Source: UBA8437 sp963578885
GTDB lineage: Bacteria > Planctomycetota > Planctomycetia > Planctomycetales > Planctomycetaceae
Assembly: GCA_963578885.1 (NCBI GenBank)
Contig: CAUZEQ010000086.1
Coordinates: 1 to 16,173 of the forward strand
DNA length: 16,173 bases
Reading direction: 5' to 3'
Positions within the stretch are counted from its first letter, which is position 1. Each line of letters opens with the position of its first letter. The translations under genes were made by a program, and so were the position numbers. This document shows positions 6,694 to 13,331 of the stretch, piece after piece. The notes beneath the pieces were generated by a model. That model worked only from the letters and a program-made list of their open reading frames with translations, was not told the origin of the DNA and searched no databases.

Positions 6694-7461
6694 ATGGCTG
6701 AGATCACCATTCAGGTTCTCGAAGGACTGGAACGAGGCCGCGTGTTCGAGTCGCTGGAAACGCCGGTGACGATTGGCCGCGAGGACGACAATACGATCCA
6801 GCTCAATGACGAGCGGATCAGCCGCTTCCACTCCAAGATCCAGGAAGACGGCGAGCGGATCATCCTCACCGACCTCGATAGCACCAACGGCACACGCGTC
6901 AACGGACGACCGGTGCAGCTCAGAGTGATCCAGCCCGGTGACCAGGTCGCCATCGGTCGCTGCCTGCTGGTCTTCGGGAGCAGCACCGAAATCGCCGAGC
7001 ACCTGGGGATCAACCCCCACCGCACCCAGCAGGACACGACTCCCGACATCGGCAGCGCCGCCGGGGCCACCATCAACCTCCAGCCCCACTGCGATGACGA
7101 ACTCGACCTGATCGAGCTCTTCCCCTCTGGACCGCCCGAACTGCCCACGCAACTCACGGCCCTCCAGCAGGCACAACTCTCGGACCTCGTCTCCTTCATC
7201 CACGACCGCATCGGCTCGATCCTCCGCGACGCACGGTCGCCGGGACCCGCCGATGAACTGCAACGCTCGGCCGAGCCGGAAATCGAAGGCGGCCTCGAAA
7301 GCCTCATCGAAGTGACGCCCGAGGTCTCGACCGAGGGGCCTGGCAACCAGATGCTGGTGGCGGCCGAGACCTGGCAGAGACTGCTGGCTCTGGAAATGGA
7401 ATTGGCCCTCTACCTCCGCTCGATCGCCGAACCGAGCGAATCGGCCGACTCCAACGGCTGA
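6694..7461 (+). CDS. FHA-domain protein with uncharacterised C-terminus
   Basis: This 255-residue cytoplasmic protein has an N-terminal forkhead-associated domain (about 4-95), a phosphothreonine-binding module used downstream of Ser/Thr kinases. The conserved residues are present: Gly28-Arg29 (TIGRE), Ser43 and His46 (ISRFHSK), Asn65 (DSTNGT) and Asn70-Gly71. Residues about 100-255 match no family I recognise: an acidic, Pro-containing linker is followed by two probable helical stretches (about 150-185 and 225-250). There is no membrane segment. The ATG is preceded by aaagg at 6682-6686. No kinase or phosphatase gene lies in the window, so its partner is unknown. Confidence 0.9.
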   Translation: MAEITIQVLEGLERGRVFESLETPVTIGREDDNTIQLNDERISRFHSKIQEDGERIILTDLDSTNGTRVNGRPVQLRVIQPGDQVAIGRCLLVFGSSTEIAEHLGINPHRTQQDTTPDIGSAAGATINLQPHCDDELDLIELFPSGPPELPTQLTALQQAQLSDLVSFIHDRIGSILRDARSPGPADELQRSAEPEIEGGLESLIEVTPEVSTEGPGNQMLVAAETWQRLLALEMELALYLRSIAEPSESADSNG

Positions 7462-7701
7462 TCCCGCTCTCGTCGTGGCCCGGCAATGAGGCAGCCATCC
7501 CAGCGACCGGTCCGCTTTCTTGACCCGTCAAGAGATTCGAGCGGTTTGGGTGGATCCGACTGCAGCGATTGTACGAATAACAGGGGTAGGACCGGCTGCG
7601 CGCCCGGAGGGATCGACGTACCAACAACTTCCCCGATCCCCCCGCCGCGGAACGACTCTCGGTCAATCGCTGCAGAAACGAGTCACGGAGCCACCAGAAC
7701 G
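7462..7701. other. 240-bp leader region before the beta-barrel gene
   Basis: This gap lies between the FHA gene and the beta-barrel gene. The frame of the downstream gene is open through it, but the deduced residues are Pro/Arg/Ser-rich and precede a clear signal peptide, so it is read as non-coding. It holds a dyad at 7518-7533. No convincing promoter was found: gtacgaat at 7571-7578 resembles a -10 but lacks a spaced -35. Confidence 0.5.
7518..7533. promoter_or_regulatory. Perfect 7-bp inverted repeat, possible operator
   Basis: TCTTGAC (7518-7524) and GTCAAGA (7527-7533) are perfect reverse complements separated by two bases. The two-base gap is too short for an RNA hairpin loop, so a dimeric DNA-binding protein is the more natural explanation. 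It lies about 170 bp before the beta-barrel gene start. Confidence 0.35.
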
Positions 7702-8655
7702 ATGAAGACCACGTCAGCCCTGCTACTGACCCTGCTGCTGACCGCTCGGGCGCTCACCGCCGGTGAGTTGATCTGGGTCGACGACGACGGGACAACGATC
7801 GAACCGGCCAGCCTGTTGACCGCCGCGCTCAGCGAGTCACACCTGAGTTTTCCCGATGACGACAACGGGCCGGGCACCCTGCTGAGCTGGCGATACGGTG
7901 ACGGCAATACCGGCGGCCCCGATCTGGACGCTCCTCTGGTCACCGATCGGCCGGACTTCACCGAGGCGTCGACAACGGTCGGACGCGGTGTGCTGCAGAT
8001 CGAATTCGGCTACACGTTTTCGATGGACGAGGAGGGAAGTGCACGCAGCCGAGGCCATTCGGCCGGTGAGCCTCTGATCCGCTGGGGCGTCGGCGCCGAT
8101 TGGCTCGAATTGAGACTGGCACTGTTTCCGGTCAGCCAGCGAACCAACGACGGAACGGGTTGGCGATCGGCCGGCGGAACCGAAGACCTCTACATCGGCA
8201 GCAAGATTGCACTGACACCCCAGGAATGTCACTTGCCCGAGACCGCGGTGATCCTGCAGTCGACGGTGCCCACCGGCAGCAATGAGTTCACCAACGGTGA
8301 GACCCTGCCGGGAGCCAACCTGATCTATGCGTGGGAGGTCAACGAGGACGTCATGGTGGTCGGTAACACTCAGGCCAACCGGGCTCTCGACGGGGCAACC
8401 GGCGAGGCGTACATCGAGATCGCGCAGTCGGCCACCATCGCGCTGGGACTCTCGGACGACATCGGCATGTACACCGAGTGGTACGCGTTGATCCCCAATG
8501 GTGCCGACACCGCACAGGTCGAACACTACCTCAACGGCGGGTTCACCTTCCTGTTGAGCAACGACGTGCAGTTCGACATTCGGGCCGGTTACGGCTTGAA
8601 CCGCGCCGCCGACGACTTCTTCGCCGGAGCCGGACTCTCGGTCCGTTTCCAGTAG
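7702..8655 (+). CDS. Outer-membrane beta-barrel, PF13557-like (MetA-pathway) family
   Basis: This is a 317-residue exported protein. Residues 1-20 are a signal peptide (MKTTSALLLTLLLTARALTA), with likely cleavage before Gly21. The mature part contains the family-typical opening LVTDRPDFTEAST, followed by alternating hydrophobic/polar strands such as GVLQIEFGYTF and WLELRLALF and a closing strand GAGLSVRFQ with a near-terminal Phe. This fits the domain named 'putative MetA-pathway of phenol degradation', an outer-membrane barrel family whose members are often annotated as transporters; despite the name there is no phenol-degradation context here. The ATG was chosen because the signal peptide begins there; ggag at 7687-7690 is 11 nt upstream. 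It is convergent with the DUF1501 gene, 16 bp away, with no terminator visible. Confidence 0.82.
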   Translation: MKTTSALLLTLLLTARALTAGELIWVDDDGTTIEPASLLTAALSESHLSFPDDDNGPGTLLSWRYGDGNTGGPDLDAPLVTDRPDFTEASTTVGRGVLQIEFGYTFSMDEEGSARSRGHSAGEPLIRWGVGADWLELRLALFPVSQRTNDGTGWRSAGGTEDLYIGSKIALTPQECHLPETAVILQSTVPTGSNEFTNGETLPGANLIYAWEVNEDVMVVGNTQANRALDGATGEAYIEIAQSATIALGLSDDIGMYTEWYALIPNGADTAQVEHYLNGGFTFLLSNDVQFDIRAGYGLNRAADDFFAGAGLSVRFQ

Positions 8656-8671
8656 GTCGGACTCGCCCCGC

Positions 8672-10108
8672 TCAGGCCAGCACCGCTTCGATCGGGCTGC
8701 CGTGCTCCAGCACCGACACCGGGCGGTTCTCGCGGTCGCGGATCCGCGCGTCGATGTCGATCCCCAGGGTTCGATAAATCGTCGCGGCAATGTCGGCGGG
8801 ACCATACGGCCGCGTCGTGGGATACCCGGCCTGCTTGTCGCTGCGGCCGACCACCTGGCCACTCTCGATGCCCGCTCCAGCAAAGAAAATGCTGCCGCAG
8901 GCACCCCAGTGGTCCCGACCACCATTCGCGTTGATCTTCGGTGTCCGACCGAACTCGGTCAAGAACACCACCATCGTCTGCTTCAGCAGACCACGCGTCT
9001 CGAGGTCGCGGATCAACGCCGCGAACGCCCGGTCGACTCCCACCACGTTGTAGCCTCGCTTGACCATCTTCGAGACGTGAGGGAAGTTCTGGCTGGCCGC
9101 GTTGTGGATGTCGAACAGGTTGCCGTAATCCGGGTCGTAGCCATAGTCGACCATCACGAACCGGGCCCCCGCCTCGACCAGACGACAGGCCTGAAGGCAG
9201 CGCCCGCCGATCTTGGTCCGACCGTAGTCGTCCAGCAGCGAGGCCGGCTCACTCGCCAGGTCAAACGCCTCCCGGACCTTCTCCGAGAGCAGCATGTTCA
9301 ACGCGTTGCCGTAGTGACCCTCGATCGCCGCCAGACGTGGATCCGACTCGACCGCACGGGCGGTCTGCTTGAGCCCCTCGAGCAGCCCGACGCGGCGACC
9401 AAGACGACCTCGACTGAGACCGCTGGGGTAGACCAGTTCGCGCGGACTCAGGTCCTCGCTGATCTCCGCAGGCGGATTGTCCAGCTTCTTGCCCACCGTG
9501 AAGTCCGGCTGCTCGGGACGGCCACCCACGCAGAACGGCGAGAACTGGTTGCCCAGCCAGCCGCCGACGAAGAGGTTGTGAGGCGGAGGGCCGGGGCGGG
9601 TGATCCCCGGGACCGCGATGTAGCCGGGAAGTCCATTCCGAGAACCGTACAGGTGAGACACGATCGCGCCGATGTTCGGCTCGCTGAACAACTGCGTGCG
9701 GTTCACCTTGCGACCCGAGAGCGTGTAGACCTGGCTCAGCAGGTGGTCATTGCTGTCGTGTGAAAAACTGCGGACCACCGCCAGGCGATCAGCCACCTCG
9801 GCCAATCGCGGCAGCGTCTCGCAGAATTGCACGCCCGGCAACCGGGTCCCGATCGCCGTCAACTCGCCACGGACCTCCTCGGGAGCCTCCGGCTTCGGAT
9901 CGAAGGAATCGATGTGAGTCATCCCGCCGCCGACCCACAGGTAGATCACCGACTTGGCGGGGGCCGACTGGTCGTCCTGGGCGTGAGACGATTCGAGACC
10001 CAGGCCGGCCAGCACCGAGGCCGACACGCCCAGCGCACCGGCCTGAAGCACGTCGCGACGGGGCCACTCGAGAGACGGACCAGAGAGGATCGGGGTCGGA
10101 TCATTCAT
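8672..10108 (-). CDS. Tat-exported DUF1501 protein
   Basis: This 478-residue protein belongs to the DUF1501 family (PF07394), related in fold to alkaline phosphatase/sulfatase-type hydrolases and greatly expanded in planctomycetes. A twin-arginine signal is seen at WPRRDVLQAGALG (15-27), followed by a hydrophobic stretch and likely cleavage near SHAQ (41-44). Family-typical stretches include YLWVGGGMTHIDSFDPKP, SFSHDSNDH, FLTEFGRTPKIN and GRDHWGACG, containing the conserved His/Asp metal-ligand candidates. Such genes usually pair with a PSCyt/DUF1549-DUF1553 partner; none is present here. An alternative ATG 12 bp upstream (start at 10120) would add four residues. It is divergent from the dehydratase-like gene at 10185. 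Substrate is unknown. Confidence 0.92.
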   Translation of the reverse strand: MNDPTPILSGPSLEWPRRDVLQAGALGVSASVLAGLGLESSHAQDDQSAPAKSVIYLWVGGGMTHIDSFDPKPEAPEEVRGELTAIGTRLPGVQFCETLPRLAEVADRLAVVRSFSHDSNDHLLSQVYTLSGRKVNRTQLFSEPNIGAIVSHLYGSRNGLPGYIAVPGITRPGPPPHNLFVGGWLGNQFSPFCVGGRPEQPDFTVGKKLDNPPAEISEDLSPRELVYPSGLSRGRLGRRVGLLEGLKQTARAVESDPRLAAIEGHYGNALNMLLSEKVREAFDLASEPASLLDDYGRTKIGGRCLQACRLVEAGARFVMVDYGYDPDYGNLFDIHNAASQNFPHVSKMVKRGYNVVGVDRAFAALIRDLETRGLLKQTMVVFLTEFGRTPKINANGGRDHWGACGSIFFAGAGIESGQVVGRSDKQAGYPTTRPYGPADIAATIYRTLGIDIDARIRDRENRPVSVLEHGSPIEAVLA

Positions 10109-10128
10109 GACTCGTACCATTATGCCGC

Positions 10129-10157
10129 CGGACTCACCCCGGGGAAAGTGGAGTCCG
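10129..10157. promoter_or_regulatory. Dyad in the DUF1501/enolase divergent region
   Basis: CGGACTCAC (10129-10137) pairs with GTGGAGTCCG (10148-10157) with a single bulged base, and the loop contains the palindrome ccccgggg (10137-10144). It is placed in the 76-bp gap between divergent genes, where one regulator could control both. TAGCAT at 10172-10177 resembles a weak -10 for the + gene, but it would leave a very short leader. Confidence 0.35.
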
Positions 10158-10184
10158 CCACGCCAATGCTCTAGCATACCTCGC

Positions 10185-11306
10185 ATGAAGATCACAGAAG
10201 TCGTCTGCCAGGTGTTGCGCGTCGAATCGGTCGAAGAAAAGACCGCCAGCTGCCAGGACGTGGCCCTGGTGCGGATCCGCAGCGATTCGGGATTGGAGGG
10301 GATCGGTGAGGCGGATGCGTCGCCGGAAGTGGTGCAGGCGGTCGTCGATGCACCCTTCAGCCACAACATCGCCTGCGGGCTCCGAGAACTGCTCGTCGGT
10401 GAAGATCCGCTGGCGATCCGCCGCAACTGGAACCGCATGTACCGCGGCTCGATGTACTTCGGCCGCACCGGCGTCACGATCGCTGCGATGGCCGCCGTCG
10501 ATATGGCACTCTGGGACCTCGCCGGAAAACACTACGACGCACCGATCCACCAGCTGCTCGGTGGAAAACAGCACGACTCCATCCGCGCCTACGCCTCGAT
10601 CCTCTTCGGAAACGACCCGGCAGAAACCGCAGAGATCGGGCAGCGGTGGGTCGAGGCGGGATACTCGGCGGTCAAGTTCGGCTGGGAACCGATGGGGCAA
10701 TCTGAAGCACTCGACATCGAACTCGTGCGGGCCGCCCGCCAGGGGCTGGGTCCGGAAGCCACGCTGCTGGTCGACGCCGGCTGCGTCTGGGACGCGAGAA
10801 CCGCGCTGCGGCGTGCGGTGGCCTTCGAAGAATTCGGGGTCGAGTGGCTCGAAGAGCCCCTGCACCAGGCCGACGTCGACGGGTACGCCTGGCTGCGAGA
10901 CCGCTCGCCACTGCCGATCGCCGCAGGTGAAGGCGAGTGCGGCCGAGAGAGTTTTCGGCCCCTGATCGATCGCCACGCGCTGGATGTCTACCAGGTCGAT
11001 CTCTCTCGAAACGGATTCACCGACGCCGCATACGTTCGGGACCGGGTCGAGGAGATCGGGGCGCGGCTGTGCAACCACTGTTACACCAGCCCGATCACCG
11101 TCGCCGCCAGCGCACATTGGCTCTCGACATGCCGCGATGCCTTCCTGTTCGAAGACTGCGTCGAAGACGAACCGCTGCGAAACGAACTGACACTCGAACG
11201 CGTTCAGGCAGTCGACGGCAGGATCGAAGTCCCCGATGGACCCGGACTCGGAGTGACACTCAACGAAGACTTCGTCGCCGCACACCTCGTCAGCGAATCA
11301 CGCTAG
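10185..11306 (+). CDS. Enolase-superfamily (mandelate racemase/muconate lactonizing) enzyme, probable acid-sugar dehydratase
   Basis: This is a 373-residue enzyme with the two-domain enolase-superfamily layout: capping domain about 1-125, then a modified barrel. Metal ligands are Asp197 (LLVDAGC), a Glu in WLEEPL (221-226) and Glu249 (AAGEGEC). General acid/base candidates are Lys164 (AVKFGW) and His298 (LCNHCYTSP), a Lys/His arrangement found in mandelate-racemase-subgroup acid-sugar dehydratases. The second Lys of a Lys-x-Lys motif is absent (Gly166), which argues against a racemase. The ATG at 10185 begins the conserved MKITEVVCQVLRV; the frame is open upstream but runs into the divergent gene. 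The sugar acid cannot be named. The small LSm-like gene follows by 41 bp and may be cotranscribed. Confidence 0.88.
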   Translation: MKITEVVCQVLRVESVEEKTASCQDVALVRIRSDSGLEGIGEADASPEVVQAVVDAPFSHNIACGLRELLVGEDPLAIRRNWNRMYRGSMYFGRTGVTIAAMAAVDMALWDLAGKHYDAPIHQLLGGKQHDSIRAYASILFGNDPAETAEIGQRWVEAGYSAVKFGWEPMGQSEALDIELVRAARQGLGPEATLLVDAGCVWDARTALRRAVAFEEFGVEWLEEPLHQADVDGYAWLRDRSPLPIAAGEGECGRESFRPLIDRHALDVYQVDLSRNGFTDAAYVRDRVEEIGARLCNHCYTSPITVAASAHWLSTCRDAFLFEDCVEDEPLRNELTLERVQAVDGRIEVPDGPGLGVTLNEDFVAAHLVSESR

Positions 11307-11347
11307 TCACACAACGTCGACCGCAGAGGCGGACCAGGAAACATCCG

Positions 11348-11626
11348 ATGAGTGACCCGGACAGAGAACTGCAGGCTCTCAAGGGCCAGGTGGTGGTGAT
11401 CGACGTCGACGCCGCCTACGTCTACGCCGGGACACTGGCTGACTTCGACCCTCACCACCTCGTGCTCGAAAACGCAGACGTGCATGACCTCCGCGACGCC
11501 GCCACCACCCGCGAACTGTACGTGCTCGAGACGCGGTTGCATGGAGTGCGGGCCAACCGCAAGAACGTGCTCGTCCGTCGTGAGCAGGTGGTCAGCATCT
11601 CGGCAGTCGATGACGTGATCGAGTAG
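11348..11626 (+). CDS. Small protein with an Sm-like (LSm) domain pattern
   Basis: This is a 92-residue protein with a clear start: aggaa at 11336-11340 lies 7 nt before the ATG. Its layout resembles an Sm fold. An Sm1-like stretch, LKGQVVVIDVDAAYVYAGTL then ADFDPHHLVLENADVHD, covers 11-47 (hydrophobic strand, Gly, Leu, Phe-Asp and Leu-x-Leu positions). After a variable insert, an Sm2-like stretch NVLVRREQVVSIS covers 73-85 (Leu-Val-Arg-Arg in place of Ile-Arg-Gly, then Val-x-x-Ile). Sm-like proteins form rings that bind RNA; this is not Hfq. RNA binding here is inference from pattern only, and a metal- or ligand-binding beta-barrel is also possible. It lies downstream of the dehydratase-like gene and convergent with the Nramp-like gene. 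Confidence 0.85.
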   Translation: MSDPDRELQALKGQVVVIDVDAAYVYAGTLADFDPHHLVLENADVHDLRDAATTRELYVLETRLHGVRANRKNVLVRREQVVSISAVDDVIE

Positions 11627-11631
11627 CACCG

Positions 11632-11649
11632 GTTGAGTGAAAACTCGAC
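11632..11649. terminator. GAAA-loop hairpin between convergent genes
   Basis: GTTGAGT (11632-11638) pairs with ACTCGAC (11643-11649) with one G-U pair around a GAAA tetraloop. It begins 6 nt after the LSm-like gene stop, in the 61-bp gap to the end of the Nramp-like gene. No T-run follows on either strand. It may stabilise or end the upstream transcript. Confidence 0.3.
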
Positions 11650-11687
11650 ACCCTGGAACACATACAGCCAGGCAACTGCCCGCCCCA

Positions 11688-13232
11688 TCAACCAAACAGC
11701 TTCGGCCACAGGGCTCCTTCAACCACCCGGTAGCTGAAGTAACCGAAAAACAGCACGGACCAGCCGATCGCCAGTATCCGCAACCAGCTCATCCGCAATC
11801 GCGACGGCAGGACCCAACCGTTGAGATACAACAACAGGAACGAGTAAACGAACATCACGAACCCGTTCATCGCCGCCGAGGTGACCAACAGCACCAGCGG
11901 CTCCTTGGTGACAAACAGAAGAATCACCGTGCCCAGCAGGATCTCACCCCAGAGAAACAGGTAGTACAACTTCGAGAGCGACCACCTGTCGTTGTCGCGG
12001 AGATAGTTGATCTTGACGATGTCTGTCGAGATCCGAGCGGTCGCGTCGAGGACACCCAGTTCGGTCGTCAAGAGCACGGCGATGCCCATCACCAGGAAAC
12101 CCAGTTTCAGCAACCCGCCGCCGGTGGCTCGCTCACCGATCACCGTGGCCTGGCCCCAGACGAAACTGAGCCCCTTGGCGTATCGATCCATGCCGGGCAG
12201 CTTGGCTCCGGTGCTGTCATAAAAGAGCGAGTAGGTCAGCAACGACATCAGGCACAGACAAATCACGCAGGTCAGGTAAAACGAGATCGTGTGCTCGATG
12301 TTGGCCGACCTCCACCAACCGCTCCATCGTCGCCGATTCTCCGGAGTGTCTGGAAACAGGAATCCGGTCGACGCAGTCGCTTCCTCTTGACCGGTCAACG
12401 GGCTGGTAATCCGGCCGATAAACTGCCCCATCCCGTAACCCTTGTCCTTGATGAAATTGCTCTGGCCGAGATTCGTTGTACCTCCCGCTCCAGCAAACGC
12501 CACGGCGGCCAACAGGGTAACCACCGTCAGATCAGTGCTGAGTTCCGGCAGTTGGCCGACGCTGAGGATCCCATCGAACATCGCCATCACCGCATCACCG
12601 CGGATCACGACGACGCCCAACACGATCACGATCACGACGATCAGTCCCACCAGCACCGTCTGAATTCGCTCGACAGTGTTGTAGACCACCGGCCCGGCCG
12701 TCAGGGCGATGCCGACCAGCCACAACCCCGCAATCCCCAGTGGCGCCACGAATTGGGCCTCGTAGGTGACACCACCTGCCGTCGTCTTTTCCACGGCACC
12801 AAACACGGCCCAACTCAGCAGCGTCGCTGCGCCGGTTGCCCAACCGGGAAACGCCCACGGCAGGATGTTCAGGACCAGGAACACCCAGGCCCAGTTCCTG
12901 TTGATGCGACAGAACCCCGTGATCGCACTCTCGCCGGTCGCCAACGTGTACCGCTCGATTTCCATGTTCAGGAAATACTGAGTGGTCACTCCCAGCATGC
13001 AGGCCCAGAAGAACAGGAACCCGGCCTTGTAGGTGATGTAGGGCCAGAGCACGAATTCCCCCGAGCCCAGGGCCAGCCCGGCCAGCATGATGCTGGGACC
13101 GACCATCTTTTTCCATGAGATCGGTTCAGGCAGATCCCGCCACTTCAAGGCGGGCAACGTCCCGCAGGGGATCGTCTCGGTCGGTACCAGCTCCTCGGCC
13201 GAGGAGTCAGCGGGCGTCATCTCGTCGGCCAT
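11688..13232 (-). CDS. Nramp-family-like membrane transporter, non-canonical motifs
   Basis: This 514-residue polytopic inner-membrane protein has about 11-12 hydrophobic helices after a polar N-terminus of about 40 residues. The overall pattern (first helix GPSIMLAGLALGSGEF, later GVLDATARISTDIVKINYL) fits the Nramp/SLC11 superfamily. Canonical members bind metal through Asp-Pro-Gly-Asn in helix 1 and Met-Pro-His in helix 6. Here the first site reads GSGE (57-60), and the helix 6 region reads AFAGAGGTTNLGQSN (245-259), so the usual divalent-metal site is missing. The cargo may therefore differ. The ATG has gagga on the minus strand 5 nt upstream. It lies 99 bp downstream of recG on the same strand, with a tandem repeat in that gap. 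Confidence 0.85.
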   Translation of the reverse strand: MADEMTPADSSAEELVPTETIPCGTLPALKWRDLPEPISWKKMVGPSIMLAGLALGSGEFVLWPYITYKAGFLFFWACMLGVTTQYFLNMEIERYTLATGESAITGFCRINRNWAWVFLVLNILPWAFPGWATGAATLLSWAVFGAVEKTTAGGVTYEAQFVAPLGIAGLWLVGIALTAGPVVYNTVERIQTVLVGLIVVIVIVLGVVVIRGDAVMAMFDGILSVGQLPELSTDLTVVTLLAAVAFAGAGGTTNLGQSNFIKDKGYGMGQFIGRITSPLTGQEEATASTGFLFPDTPENRRRWSGWWRSANIEHTISFYLTCVICLCLMSLLTYSLFYDSTGAKLPGMDRYAKGLSFVWGQATVIGERATGGGLLKLGFLVMGIAVLLTTELGVLDATARISTDIVKINYLRDNDRWSLSKLYYLFLWGEILLGTVILLFVTKEPLVLLVTSAAMNGFVMFVYSFLLLYLNGWVLPSRLRMSWLRILAIGWSVLFFGYFSYRVVEGALWPKLFG

Positions 13233-13263
13233 CTACTTCCTCGTCCGCTCCCGGTTGCTTCCC

Positions 13264-13320
13264 CGACCCAACAAGCCGACCCAACAAGCCCGACCCAACA
13301 AGCCGACCCAACAAGCCGAC
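13264..13320. repeat. 13-bp tandem repeat between recG and the Nramp-like gene
   Basis: The unit cgacccaacaagc occurs four times (13264, 13277, 13291, 13304) followed by cgac; the second copy has one extra c. It is non-coding as read here, lying 31 bp or more upstream of the Nramp-like start (13232) and after the recG stop. Copy-number change could alter the leader or promoter spacing of the transporter gene. Confidence 0.92.
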
Positions 13321-13331
13321 ATCGTCTCACC

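Noticed and set aside
8702..9763. 353-codon open frame on the plus strand opposite the DUF1501 gene
   Set aside because: The product is Arg/His/Val-rich without motifs, and the opposite strand encodes a clear DUF1501 protein.
10134..11285. 383-codon minus-strand frame opposite the enolase-superfamily gene
   Set aside because: There are no motifs, while the plus strand carries metal ligands and catalytic residues.
11637..13118. 493-codon plus-strand frame opposite the Nramp-like gene
   Set aside because: The product is Gln/His/Pro/Arg-rich, the usual antisense image of a hydrophobic membrane protein.
13264..13320. CRISPR-like array
   Set aside because: Units are 13 bp and directly tandem with no spacers, and no cas gene is in the window; the same reasoning applies to the 9- and 12-bp arrays.
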